Source: Ananas comosus (Eukaryota > Streptophyta > Magnoliopsida > Poales > Bromeliaceae). Taken from it: DNA of 64,000 bases. The stretch is from positions 9,198,192 through 9,262,191 of the forward strand of contig NC_033636.1 of the NCBI RefSeq assembly GCF_001540865.1. Reading direction: 5' to 3'. The position numbers and the translations under genes are program-made. The notes beneath the pieces were generated by a model. That model saw only the letters and a program-made list of their open reading frames with translations, was not told the DNA's origin and did no database searches. This document shows positions 26,501 to 40,759 of the stretch, in pieces (the stretch's first letter is position 1; each line of letters begins with the position of its first letter).

Positions 26501-29500
26501 TTCTTGCAGTTGATTTAGCCATCGTTTTGCTGCACAGGGAGGAAATTTCATCTGATGGTACTCATGAAGATGACTTGGATAAACCAAATGAAGTTACAAA
26601 TAAAAAGATCAGCTCAAGATCCCTTGTGGATAAAGGCTCTGAAGACAAAAATGGGTAATGATATCGTTTTTGCCTTTTAACTGCATTTCTTCTTGGTTAA
26701 ATACTTGAGAATACTGCTCATTAAGCTGTCGTTGTTCCAGTAATACTATTTCACCCAATTTTGAAACTACAATGGCACCTAGGAGGAAAAGGGCTCCTGC
26801 TTTGAACCAAGAACAAGAGAACACAATCAGAAATCTGTATGAAAAGTACGTGTAGAACTGCAAGTTCTTTTATGAGAAAGTTTCCTTAACGCTTCATTTC
26901 TTTCTCTATTAGCGCATGTGGTAGTCAGTATGATTTGAGTGTAATAAACAAGAGAAACTTCTTTCCATGATGTTTGTGCTGTTGAACTTTTTTAAGTTTT
27001 CCTTTAGATAGGTCACTGATACGAACTTTCCTGGACATTTCAGATACAAGGACGAGCGCAAATGCGCTCATCTTATTGCAGAAGCTTTAGACTCTGATGG
27101 GAAAGTATCTTCAGCTCAAGTTTCTCGGAAGCTTAAACAGCTAGGTCTTAGAACTGGGATAAGAAAAACGCCCGAGGATGGTGGTGCTTCCTCTTCAGCA
27201 AGAGATGATCCAAACATTGTTCGTCTTAATGCACTGGAAAGAGATGCTTCTCATAGTATGAGTGATCACGGGAAAGGCTCCATTCTCGACAGCTCTATGT
27301 AAGTTGTTTTCGCACTTCAACTTTTATGCAAGCTGTTACTAAATATGCAGCTTTATAGTTTATATATTTACAAAGATTACAATATTTATTCCTCAAAGGA
27401 CCTATTAAGTCATTTTGATTTTCTCCACATTCATATTTGAACTATCATCATCATAGCTGCTGTCCAGAAATTGAAAATATCATAAGTGCTTTCATATTTA
27501 TCAAAATACTCAATAATGCTCATATAAAATTATAAATACTATAACTGGCATTTGAGAGTATGATTGTGATTTTCATTAGACCTTTTTCTACAATCTTTAA
27601 TGCACCAGTTTCTGTTTAGACAAGTCATCTCATTTTGCTTGCAGACTCTTGTTTCTAAGTTCAACCCTTTGTTGCAATTTTTTTTTTCTTACTGGCTGTT
27701 TCAGACATAGAAGAAAAAGAACACGTGCCTTCAGCAAGGATCAAGAACTTCAGATCAAAGAACTGTTTGCACGGTAGGTATATAGTTTGTTCTGCGAGGT
27801 AGATAATTGTGGCAAAATTTGAATCTCTTACAATTTATCATTTGAATGTATCCATCAACAACCAGCGAGTTTGAATAAGAGGAACCTTCTGATGATATAT
27901 TTATATTTACCATGTGCAGTTTATCACTTGTGTTAAACGCCCATTTAATTAGGGGTTTCTGTTATTTGTAGGTATAAGAATGATGAAAATTGCAGTCGCA
28001 TGATTGCAAAGGCATTGGACGCTGATAACACATACACTGCTTCCCAAGTTTCCCATAAACTGAAGCAACTTGGGTTACTTGTTCTTGGAAAAAAAGTGTC
28101 ACCTATAGATGTGGAGCTTACAGAAGACAAACGAACTATTGATAGTGATGCGCAATCTGATGAAGAGACATTACTAGGAATGCTACCAAAGTAATTTTTT
28201 TTCATTCATATGCAAAGCAAACATACTCGTTCTCCTGAAATGATTTGTTCCGACCAGAATACAATCATCACATTAGATACTGACATTATGTTTCATAGCA
28301 TCTGAAGATAACAATGCTGTAGAGTGATATAATAGGGTAAAGCTTTGCGGATCTAACTATGAGCATCTGTTTTGCTTATGCTAATAACATATCATTACAA
28401 CTTTCTCCAACTAGCAAGCTATTTTCTCTGTTTATGAAATGTTTTTATCCTGATTGATGTCATCTGAACATTTTCTCAGAAGACAAAGGAAGACCATGTT
28501 TTTGGCGGATGCTGCAACAATTGTACCACAGGATGTGGAAGCATCGAAAGACCATAATTCTGATGTTGAAATGTTGCGCACGGATAAGAAAGCATCAGAA
28601 GATTATGATTCTGATCGTGAGACGTTGAGCACCATTCTCGGGTAAGTCAGCTCGGTTTTTTATTGCCAAAATCAATAGAGTATGTGTTATCTTACTCTAT
28701 CCGTAGCCTACAAGCTATGTTCCTGTTATGCTTCTCTTGGGCTAGGAGGTAATGAGAAGCAGGCATAACCAGCCAAGCCTAAGCCCTCACCATAAAGGTC
28801 ACTTAGTAGTCTTTGAACAGTCCATTTTGATGTCCATAACTGCATTATGATATAATATTCGATCCTTTTAAGTTCACAAAAACCCATGCTTTGTACCAAT
28901 TTCTACTCGGTTTATTTTCGTTATATCTTTTGAGCCCAATTATCTCTAACTTAGTGATGTATTATCTCTATATTCTTTTTGTAGTCAAAGAAAGAAGAGG
29001 ATATCACCAGTGGATATAATGGCTAGAACTTCAAAGCTTGAGTCTGACACTAAGATTCCAAGCGCTACTTTCGAGTACGTATATCCGGCAGTAACTTGTT
29101 GCAGTGTGAAGCGAAATCTGATCTTAATCTTCCACTTGCTAGCTTAAGTGTTCCATATAAACAATCACATATTCAAAATATATTAATTTGAACTTTGGGA
29201 AATGTTTTCTTTTAATATCCTATTGGATGCCTTCTTTTCATCTCTTGCGGCAATCAAAGCATTTTGTTTTTCTTTTTCTTTTCGCAGGGATGTCATGGGC
29301 CAGCATGAGTCTGAATCAAATCTTGAAAGTAGAAGAGAAGTTGTCAGCACTGATGCTCTCGAGGATGATATTGCGTCTGAGGTAGATTATACTGATGACA
29401 GGGGGCAAGAAACAGGTAATGAACTGATGGAATTGGAAGACTCTGGGGATGATACAAACTCTGCTGCCCCTCAAAATGTTATGCATCGGAGGAACCTTAG

Positions 29501-29531
29501 ATTGGTTATCGACGAAGATGAAGATGAGTGA
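20517..29531 (+). CDS. TIM: TIMELESS/Tof1/Swi1 replication fork protection protein
   Basis: This nuclear protein stabilises stalled replication forks and supports checkpoint signalling and cohesion. Twenty GT-AG exons join in frame to 1268 aa: 20517-20619, 20997-21149, 21247-21406, 22220-22538, 23175-23312, 23412-23604, 23697-23827, 24327-24545, 24655-24821, 25262-25340, 25445-25969, 26075-26433, 26538-26654, 26741-26845, 27044-27298, 27705-27773, 27972-28190, 28480-28641, 28985-29074, 29288-29531. The N-terminal TIMELESS domain is clear (LRRDDPQRRNVFKQICKWNV; ILVFLTMPVDPSSDD; DDWKLVQLVVTLFRN; FLNQFLSGGYNVLM; KEPQTARILLYKLFYDQTDQ). A Lys-rich stretch follows near 25450. The C-terminus holds two copies of a 50-aa helical module (910-961 and 1019-1070), and the last exons are acidic. 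Arabidopsis ATIM is similar in layout but shorter. The ATG at 20339 opens an overlapping frame and is probably upstream of the transcription start. Confidence 0.95.
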
Positions 29532-30074
29532 GAAGATTCTATTGGATCATTTGATCTGGTACGAAATTGAGTGAAGCTAAACACGCAAGGGAATTTAAAC
29601 TCAACTTCAACAAGTTTGAAGCATTATAAAGAGCTTCACGTGTAGGATAGAAGTATATAAATGCCAATATAAATGTAATGTACTGTTACTAGGCACTTAT
29701 GGAGTTTTCTAATGTGGGGATTAGCCCTCTTATTCATGTATAAAGTAGCAAGAAATGGCACAATAGTTTGGTATGAGGTGTCAACATAAGGGTTGCGTAT
29801 TATTTTGGTGCTCACTCACATGGCTATTTATTGGTAGAGACTGGGACCACTTAAAGGTCTACCTAAAAGACTTTCCGACACATGACTTGGTTAATATAAA
29901 CTAAACTTCACCTTCTCGCCAATCCATCTCCCAATCTTTTATCAAAATCATGCCGACCACTTTTCCTTTTTTTTCTTTTTTAGTGTATATAAATCAACTT
30001 TTTACTCTCTTAGTAATAGTAATTACTCGGTTGGATTATTATTTACATGTAAATTCTTAACAGAGTCGTGAATA
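29532..30074. other. 3' flank of TIMELESS, no further gene
   Basis: The TIMELESS 3' UTR and downstream AT-rich DNA. No coding sequence was seen; the region ends at a minus-strand SINE. Confidence 0.5.
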
Positions 30075-30229
30075 TTTTTTTTATTTTGTTTTTTGAGAGA
30101 TAGGTAGCATGCTATCCGTTTTATTTATTTCATTTAGAAATAAACATAGCTAGAAATGTGAAACTAGTATTCAAACTTGGAACTTCGGATGCCAACCACC
30201 AATCTCTTTGCTACTTGTGTTAGAATGGT
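30075..30229 (-). mobile_element. SINE copy, minus strand
   Basis: Read on the minus strand it has the family's boxes and the 3' tail GGATAGCATGCTACCTATCTC followed by an A-rich run (seen as TTTTTTATTTTG on the plus strand). Short direct repeats GTGAATA lie at both sides. The boundaries are good to a few bases. Confidence 0.75.
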
Positions 30230-30253
30230 CGGTTGCATGTGAATAATATTAGG

Positions 30254-30480
30254 GAAGATTTCAAATATCATTCCTGTGGTTTCGTACTTTTTCACTTTAG
30301 TACCATGTGATTTAAAGTGTATCAATTTAGTACCATGTGGTTTCGTACTTTTTCACTTTAGTACCATGTGATTTAAAGTGTATCAATTTAGTACGCTGTG
30401 GTTTTGCACGTTCTCACTTTAGTATCCTGTGGTTTAAAGTACATCAATTTAGTATTCTATGGTTTCATTTGTTTTCTTTT
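30254..30480 (+). mobile_element. Half copy of the Mutator-like MITE with 62-bp tandem repeats
   Basis: It starts like the MITE at 17348 (GGGAAGATTTCAAA...GTGGTTTCG) and then repeats a 62-bp unit (ATGTGGTTTCGTACTTTTTC / TTAAAGTGTATCAATTTAGTA) two to three times. The inverse right end is missing. Confidence 0.65.
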
Positions 30481-30536
30481 CATCTGCTCCTCTGTTAATA
30501 TTTTGTTAATATATATAATTTTGTTAAATTTTATAT

Positions 30537-30540
30537 ATAC

Positions 30541-30595
<55 letters not shown>

Positions 30596-31140
30596 TATAT
30601 ATGTAGAGTCTGGCTACTATGCTATCGGTACACGGAGCGCTCCGTGCTACAAGTTGTTTTCGATGATGCGGTTCCAAATCGACGATCGGCTCCGTTAGAC
30701 TTGATCTACACTATTGAAAGTATTTGGAAACTAAATTTCAGATTTTTTCGACATCATTTGACTAGTGATCAAAAGATCTTAAATTGATAATTTAATGGCC
30801 GATTGTGGGTGTTTGTGAGTTTAATGGTGTAAAACAATCCAAATGGATAAAATTTTATAGAAAATTCTTTTTTTCTATTTAGAGTAAGATCAGTAGATCT
30901 GATCTTGATTATAAATCTTTTATCACTATTTTTTATGAGATTTTCATTTTCAGCCGTTCATTTTTAGACTACTCGTTTGATAGGTAAATAATGCCGAAAA
31001 ATTATGAAATTTAATTTCCAAATACTTTCAATAGTGTAGATCAAGTCTAACGGAGCCGATCGTCGATTTAGAAGCCGCATCATTGAAAACAACTTGGTAG
31101 TACGGAGGCCTCCGTGCTACCGATAGTATACCAGCCTAGC
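30537..31140. mobile_element. Long-TIR MITE in a TA microsatellite (copy 1)
   Basis: After a (TA)n run (to about 30600) comes an element whose left arm (CTATCGGTA...CTCCGTGCTAC, TTTTCGATGATGCGG, GACGATCGGCTCCGTTAGAC, ATTGAAAGTATTTGGAAACT) is mirrored by its right arm ending GGTAGTACGGAGG...ACCGATAGTATACCAGCC. The arms are about 140 bp each. A CT/TA microsatellite follows. There is no coding capacity. Insertion within TA repeats at both sides recalls the rice Micron MITE. Confidence 0.75.
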
Positions 31141-31142
31141 TA

Positions 31143-31179
<37 letters not shown>

Positions 31180-31728
31180 GGAGTTTGACTGGGCTACTAT
31201 CGGTAGTAAACTGCTTTGTTTACTACCGATTTGTTTTTGATGATAGAGCTTCCAAATCGACGATCGGCACCGTTGAACATGATCTAGACCATTTAAATTA
31301 TCTAGAAATCAAATTTCATGATTTTTTGGCATCACTAACTGAACGATCAAAGGGTCACAAAATCTATAATTTTAATGGCCGATATGGTGCGTTTACTCGT
31401 TTAACGGTATAAGAGAGTTCAAATCAACTAAATTTTTGTTAATTTTTTTTAAATTATTTAAAATAAGATCTAGACCCTAGATCTCAAATATAAAAATTGT
31501 ATTATCACTTTTTGAAGGATCTTCATTTCCAGCCATTCATTTTTCTATTCACTTGATGCACAAGAGAACAATATCGAAAATGTGTGAAATTTGATTTCCA
31601 AATAGTTTAAATAGTTTAGATCATGTTTAACGGTGCCGATCATCAATTTGGAAGCTCTATCATCGAAAACAAATCGGTAGTAAACCAAGCCGTTTACTAC
31701 CAATAGTATTCTAGCACAACTCTATATA
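31141..31728. mobile_element. Long-TIR MITE in a TA microsatellite (copy 2)
   Basis: A relative of copy 1 with different tips (CTACTATCGGTAGTAAAC at left, GTTTACTACCAATAGTATTC at right) and the same GACGATCGGCACCGTTGAAC / GTTTAACGGTGCCGATCATC arms. It is flanked by (CT)n(TA)n on the left and (TA)n on the right. Confidence 0.75.
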
Positions 31729-32430
31729 TATATATAATTTTTTTTAGAGCTAGGCTGGTATACTATCGGTAGTACGGAGGCCTCCGTGCTACCAAGTTGT
31801 TTTCGATGATGCGGCTTCTAAATTGACGATCGGCTTCATTAGACTTGATATATACCATTGAAAGCATTTGGAAACTAAATTTCATAATTTTTCAACATTA
31901 TTTGGTCAGTGATCAAAAGGTTTCAAAATTAACAATTTTAACGGTAGATGCGATGTGTTTGTGAGTTTAACGGTGTAAAACAATTCAAATCTGATGAATT
32001 TTTTATAGAAAATTATTTTCACTATTTAGAGTAAGTTCAGTACCTCTGATCTTAAATTCAAGTCTTTTTAACAATTTTAACGGTAGATGTGATGCGTTTG
32101 TGAGTTTAACGGTGTAAAACAATTCAAATCTGATGAATTTTTTATAGAAAATTATTTTCACTATTTAGAGTAAGTTCAGTACCTCTAATCTTAAATTCAA
32201 GTCTTTTATCATCATTGTTTATTAGATTTTTACTTTCAGCCGTTTATTTTTAGACTACTCGTTTGATAGGTAAATGATGCCAAAAAATTATGAAATTTAG
32301 TTTCCAAATACTTTCAATGGTGTAGATCAAGTCTAACGGAGCCGATCGTCGATTTAAAACCCGCAATATTGAAAACAACTTTATAGTACGGAAGCTTTCG
32401 TGTTACCGATAGTATACTCAGCCTAATTTT
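31729..32430. mobile_element. Long-TIR MITE (copy 3) with internal 139-bp duplication
   Basis: Left arm TAGGCTGGTATACTATCGGT, right arm ending CGATAGTATACTCAGCCTA. The internal block around 31931-32050 is repeated at 32070-32188, which makes this copy about 140 bp longer than copy 4. The left flank is (TA)n and the right flank a T run. Confidence 0.75.
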
Positions 32431-32790
32431 TTTTTTTAACCTCCTCAACTTGTATATTATATACACAACCATTTGCACCTGCACTGCACCATCATCGTTG
32501 TTGTAATTATCGTTGTTATCTGTCCCCTTCCACCAATCCGTAGACACCACGGAAACTACGACGCAGCTGCAGCGGAGTTCGAGTGCGTACCCGCGAATCC
32601 GCCAACCAAAAACCAACGCGCTCGATTCTCGCCGCCACGAGTCCCTGCGCGATGACTCTCCGCGTGGATTCTCCCTATGCTATCCAGTTGCGCTTGTGCG
32701 TGATATTCTCACCCCCCACATCACCCCACCGCCGCTGTTTTGTCAAACTCCAGTGAGGTGCTTTTAAACAACGTCTTATTTCAAAGACTC
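32428..32790 (+). other. CpG-rich block, possible truncated 5' end of a gene (unit 1)
   Basis: Between MITE arms and AT-rich DNA sits a GC-rich stretch with many CpGs and an ATG frame starting MTLRVDSPYAIQ at 32651. It resembles the leader and first codons of a monocot gene but has no recognisable domain and no continuation. It is duplicated at about 33600-33960 with the same ATG. Confidence 0.3.
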
Positions 32791-33045
32791 CGATCATTTA
32801 CCATAGTACAAGAGTTCCTTACTTTTTTTTAATAATTAAATTTTAAAAATAAAAATTTTTGATATTTATTAGACGATTAAGATTTTTTAATGAGTTATTC
32901 TTGGAGAGCTTTTTACTGAAATATTTTTTCTTTTTAGCTTCAGTCGTCACATTCAATGTCTCCATTCCATGATCTCCAAACTGTACCTCACTTTTACACG
33001 AAAACTCTTCAACTAAAAATTGATGTCCTTTTGGCNTATATATAT

Positions 33046-33597
33046 AATTTTTTTTAGAGCTAGGCTGGTATATTATCAGTAGTACGGAGGCCTCCGTGCT
33101 ACCAAGTTGTTTTCGATGATGCAGCTTCCAAGTCGACAATCGGCTCCGTTAGACTTGATCTATACCATTGAAAGTATTTGGAAACTAAATTTCATAATTT
33201 TTCAACATTATTTGGTTAGTGATCAAAAGGTTTCAAAATTAACAATTTTAATGGTAGATGCGATGCGTTTGTGAGTTTAACGGTGTAAAACAATTCAAAT
33301 CTGATGAATTTTTTATAAAAAATTATTTTCACTATTTAGAGTAAGTTCAGTACATCTGATCTTAAATTCAAGTCTTTTATCATCATTTTTTATTAGATTT
33401 TTATTTTCAGCCGTTTATTTTTAGACTACTCGTTTGATAGGTAAATGATGCCGAAAAATTATGAAATTTAGTTTCCAAATACTTTCAATGTTGTAGATCA
33501 AGTCTAACGGAGCCGATCGTCGATTTAAAACCCGCAATATTGAAAACAACTTTATAATACGGAGCCTTTCGTGCTATCGATAGTACACTCAGCCTAG
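33046..33597. mobile_element. Long-TIR MITE (copy 4), partner of copy 3
   Basis: The same arms as copy 3 with about 95% identity by eye and without the 139-bp internal duplication. It lies in unit 2 of the direct duplication and probably represents the ancestral length. Confidence 0.75.
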
Positions 33598-34207
33598 TTT
33601 TTTTTTTAACCTCCTCAACTTGTATATTATATACACAACCATTTGCACCCGCACTGCACCATCATCGTTGTTGTAATTATCGTTGTTATCTGTCCCCTTC
33701 CGCCAAACCGTAGACACCACGGAAACTGCGACGCAGCTGCAGCGGAGTTCGAGTGCGTACCCGCGAATCCGCCAACAAAAAACCAACGCGCTCGATTCTC
33801 GCCGCCACGAGTCCCTGCGCGATGGCTCTCCGCGTGGAATCTCCCTATGCTATCCAGTTGTGCTTGTGCGTGATATTCTCACCCCCCACATCACCCCACC
33901 GCCTCTGTTTTGTCAAACTTCAGTGAGGAGCTCTCCAACAATGTCTTATTTCGAACACTCCGATCAACTATCATAGTACAAGAGTTCCTTATTTTTTTTT
34001 AATAGTTAAATTATAAAAATAAAAATTTTGATATTTATTAGACGATTATGATTTTTTAATGAGTTATTCTTGGAGAGCTTTTTACTGAAATAATTTTTTT
34101 TTTTTTTTGCTTCAGTCGTCACATTCAATGTCTCCATTCCATGATCTCCAAACTATACCTCACTTTTACACGAAAACTCTTCAACTAAAAATTGATGTCC
34201 TTTTGGC

Positions 34208-35660
34208 CCCTACCTAACTGTTACTTTTTCTTTTTTCCGCTTTGGTCCCGATTGTTAAAGTTTTCGCTAATTTTGATGGACTAGATCATGCACGCCAATT
34301 CTACTAATATCCTTCCTTCTTATATAAAATATAATTATGGTTCGATAATTTGCGGTACTAACTTATCTAAATTTATAGAAGAGCTCAATAGCATACCTAA
34401 TTTGGTGCTAAGATGCTGAATGTTTTAATTGTGTGCAAGATCGGAATAGTCATAAGCGTGGAAAATAATACTGACATTGATAAAATTGGCTTGGTGTGCA
34501 TACTAGAGAAGAATCAAAGGGAAAAAAAATCAAAAAAATAATGATGCAATAATTAGCACTAATGATTAAGAATCTAATTAATCACTAAAAGATGGGGGAC
34601 CAAAATAAAAAATTGGATAAGCGTGGAGACTAATGGTCCAATTAACCTTATTTATATGAAAAAAATGCTATCTACCCACCTCATGTAATATTAAATATAC
34701 CTATGTAAATATCAATTCCCCTTTTTTTAATTTTTAACATTTTTTATATTAAGTATTTTTTATTTAATTAAAGGGCAAAATTTAATTTATTCCATTTTAT
34801 AGTTTCATGCATTTTCACTTTACCATTTTATAGTTCAAAATATTATACTTAACTACTTTATAATTTAGTCCATTTTTACTTTAGCACTCTATGATTTAAA
34901 AAATAATATTTAACTAACTTGTGATCTTATTTTTGTTTCAATACAAGAATTTATTATTAGACATAGCACCATTTTGTGGCTTTGAAAAAAATTCTATTTT
35001 ACTATCTTTTTTGACAAAATTTTTTAAATAAAATAAAAATAAAATTATACAATAACTAAATTTTACTCTTTTTTTTTTGAGAGAAAGGTAGCACGCTACC
35101 TGATTTATTTATTTAAACAGATGAATTTAGCTAGGGGGTTGAGGCACCGCGGACTCGAAAAACATTGAATGCAATCAAAACAAAAACGACAAATAAAAAC
35201 TAAAATTTAAAAAACTATAAAAAATTGATACTTGTATTCCCCACTCAAAACCAAGACGCTAAGAACTACAAAACCCAGCTCATTCCCTACTCACATTCTC
35301 TATTTGTCTAATAGTCAAAAAAAGAATCAAATGATTGGCTTCCAAAAATAATATTATTTCTTTCTCACAAAATCATCCACCAACATATTATGACCCTGAT
35401 TAGATCCCTCGCAACTGTCCCTTGGCGGCGGTCCCTAGTCAACTCCCAAACACTCCTGACCGCCATCTCAATTTCTGAAATGTGCTTATCTTCTAGGATG
35501 TTGTACATAAAAAATTTGCTGACTACGTATCCTACTAAATTTTACTTTTAAACGTAATAAATTAGATGAAACCGGGATCCCAATTATGATATTCTCACCC
35601 CGTGGAATCCCGGAACTGTGACCCACTTTTTTAGATCGTCAACGCGGCACACACTGATTC
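34208..35660. other. Intergenic DNA upstream of CPK3, with a LINE-type 3' tail
   Basis: AT-rich DNA without a supported gene. At about 35070-35150 (minus strand) lies a short piece with the tail GGTAGCGTGCTACCTTTCTC and a different body from the SINE. It matches the 3' end of the LINE at 44930-46205, so it is a severely truncated LINE copy. The last 100 bases become C/T-rich and probably begin the CPK3 promoter. Confidence 0.5.
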
Positions 35661-35740
35661 GCTAGTTTTTTATCTCCGCTGTTCCGTAACTCGCATCCGA
35701 TCCCCCCTCCCTTCCCCCATCGTAGTCTCCTCTCCACTGT

Positions 35741-35750
35741 AGAGAGAGAA

Positions 35751-35781
<31 letters not shown>

Positions 35782-35853
35782 GAACAGCGCTTCTTCCCAA
35801 AAGAGCTTCTTTGTCAACCCCCTTTCTCTCTCCTCTCTCTCTCTCTCTCTCTC
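35741..35853 (+). promoter_or_regulatory. GA/CT inverted microsatellites in the CPK3 leader
   Basis: A (GA)n tract (35741-35782) and a (CT)n tract (35821-35853) lie 22-100 bases before the CPK3 ATG with about 40 bases between. They can pair as a stem in the mRNA or serve as GAGA-type (BBR/BPC) protein sites in the promoter. Both readings are inference from sequence. Confidence 0.55.
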
Positions 35854-35874
35854 GTCGGCGGTGCGCTCACAGCC

Positions 35875-39889
<4,015 letters not shown>

Positions 39890-40759
39890 TGGACACCATG
39901 CGTACCTCGCGGCGCGGTTCTTCTGTTCAGTATATTTTTACGCATCCTGTAGAGGATGCAAGCATACGCGATTGAGGACCTTTTTCGTGGAGCATTACAT
40001 CGCCTGTATTAAAGGGTGTCCTTCGGAGAGATGACTAGGGGACAAAGCAGTTTCTGGGCGATCAAAACCACCGTCCAAAATCACGTCTATGTGATCTCCA
40101 AACTTATTGTGTGCTTTTTGGCACTTTTGGTGTAGTGTTTGCCCTTTTGCCCTTTCCCATGTTAGCAACTCAGTATGCAACCCTCGTCTCGAGCGAACTT
40201 TGAACTTCTTTTGGTTTTCTTTTCTTTTTTTTTTTTTGGTTTGTGTTACTGTTAAGATGATCGATATATACATTAATCAGATCTGGCGAGCTGTTTTATC
40301 TTTTGTTTCCTCTTGGCCTTGCACATAAGGTACGCTAATCTTGATCCGAAGCAGAATTCGGAGAGCATTTCAAGCGATTGAGCATGAAGGATTTTAACCT
40401 TGAAATTCTGATATCATGGTGGGAATGATTATTCCGTGCAGTTAGTATGATATTAAAGGCATTCTTATTTGTAAATCATGTTGACTCTGCTGCGGTAAAA
40501 CATGTACTCAAAAAGAGTTCAAATCCATGGAACTCGGCCGAAAATAAAAAACTTATCCGTCATAAAATATTACAAGTAAAAGCGAGTGGATAAAATATTT
40601 CTCACATACAAGTAGATCAAACCTAAGCTATCATCAAACTGAGTAATTATCGACTCTTAAAAAAAAAATTTAGAAAAAAAAAAAAAACATCTTACAATTC
40701 AAAAGTAATCAATCACCCCGGGGCAGGGGCCCTCTATACTTTGTTACTACTGCATACGA
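39890..40759. other. 3' UTR of CPK3 and gap to TMM
   Basis: About 870 bases between the convergent CPK3 and TMM stop codons. They hold 3' UTR-like T-rich sequence and no gene. The reading frames here are short and low-complexity. Confidence 0.5.

Larger units (their letters stand above)
31723..34207 (+). repeat. Direct duplication of a 1.2-1.3 kb unit around an N
   Basis: Unit 1 (31723-33035) and unit 2 (33037-34207) align from the TA tract through the MITE, the GC-rich block and the phrase AAAATTGATGTCCTTTTGGC. They differ by scattered substitutions and by the extra 139 bp in unit 1. The single N at 33036 lies exactly at the end of unit 1, so an assembly join between alleles or copies is possible. 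Confidence 0.85.
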
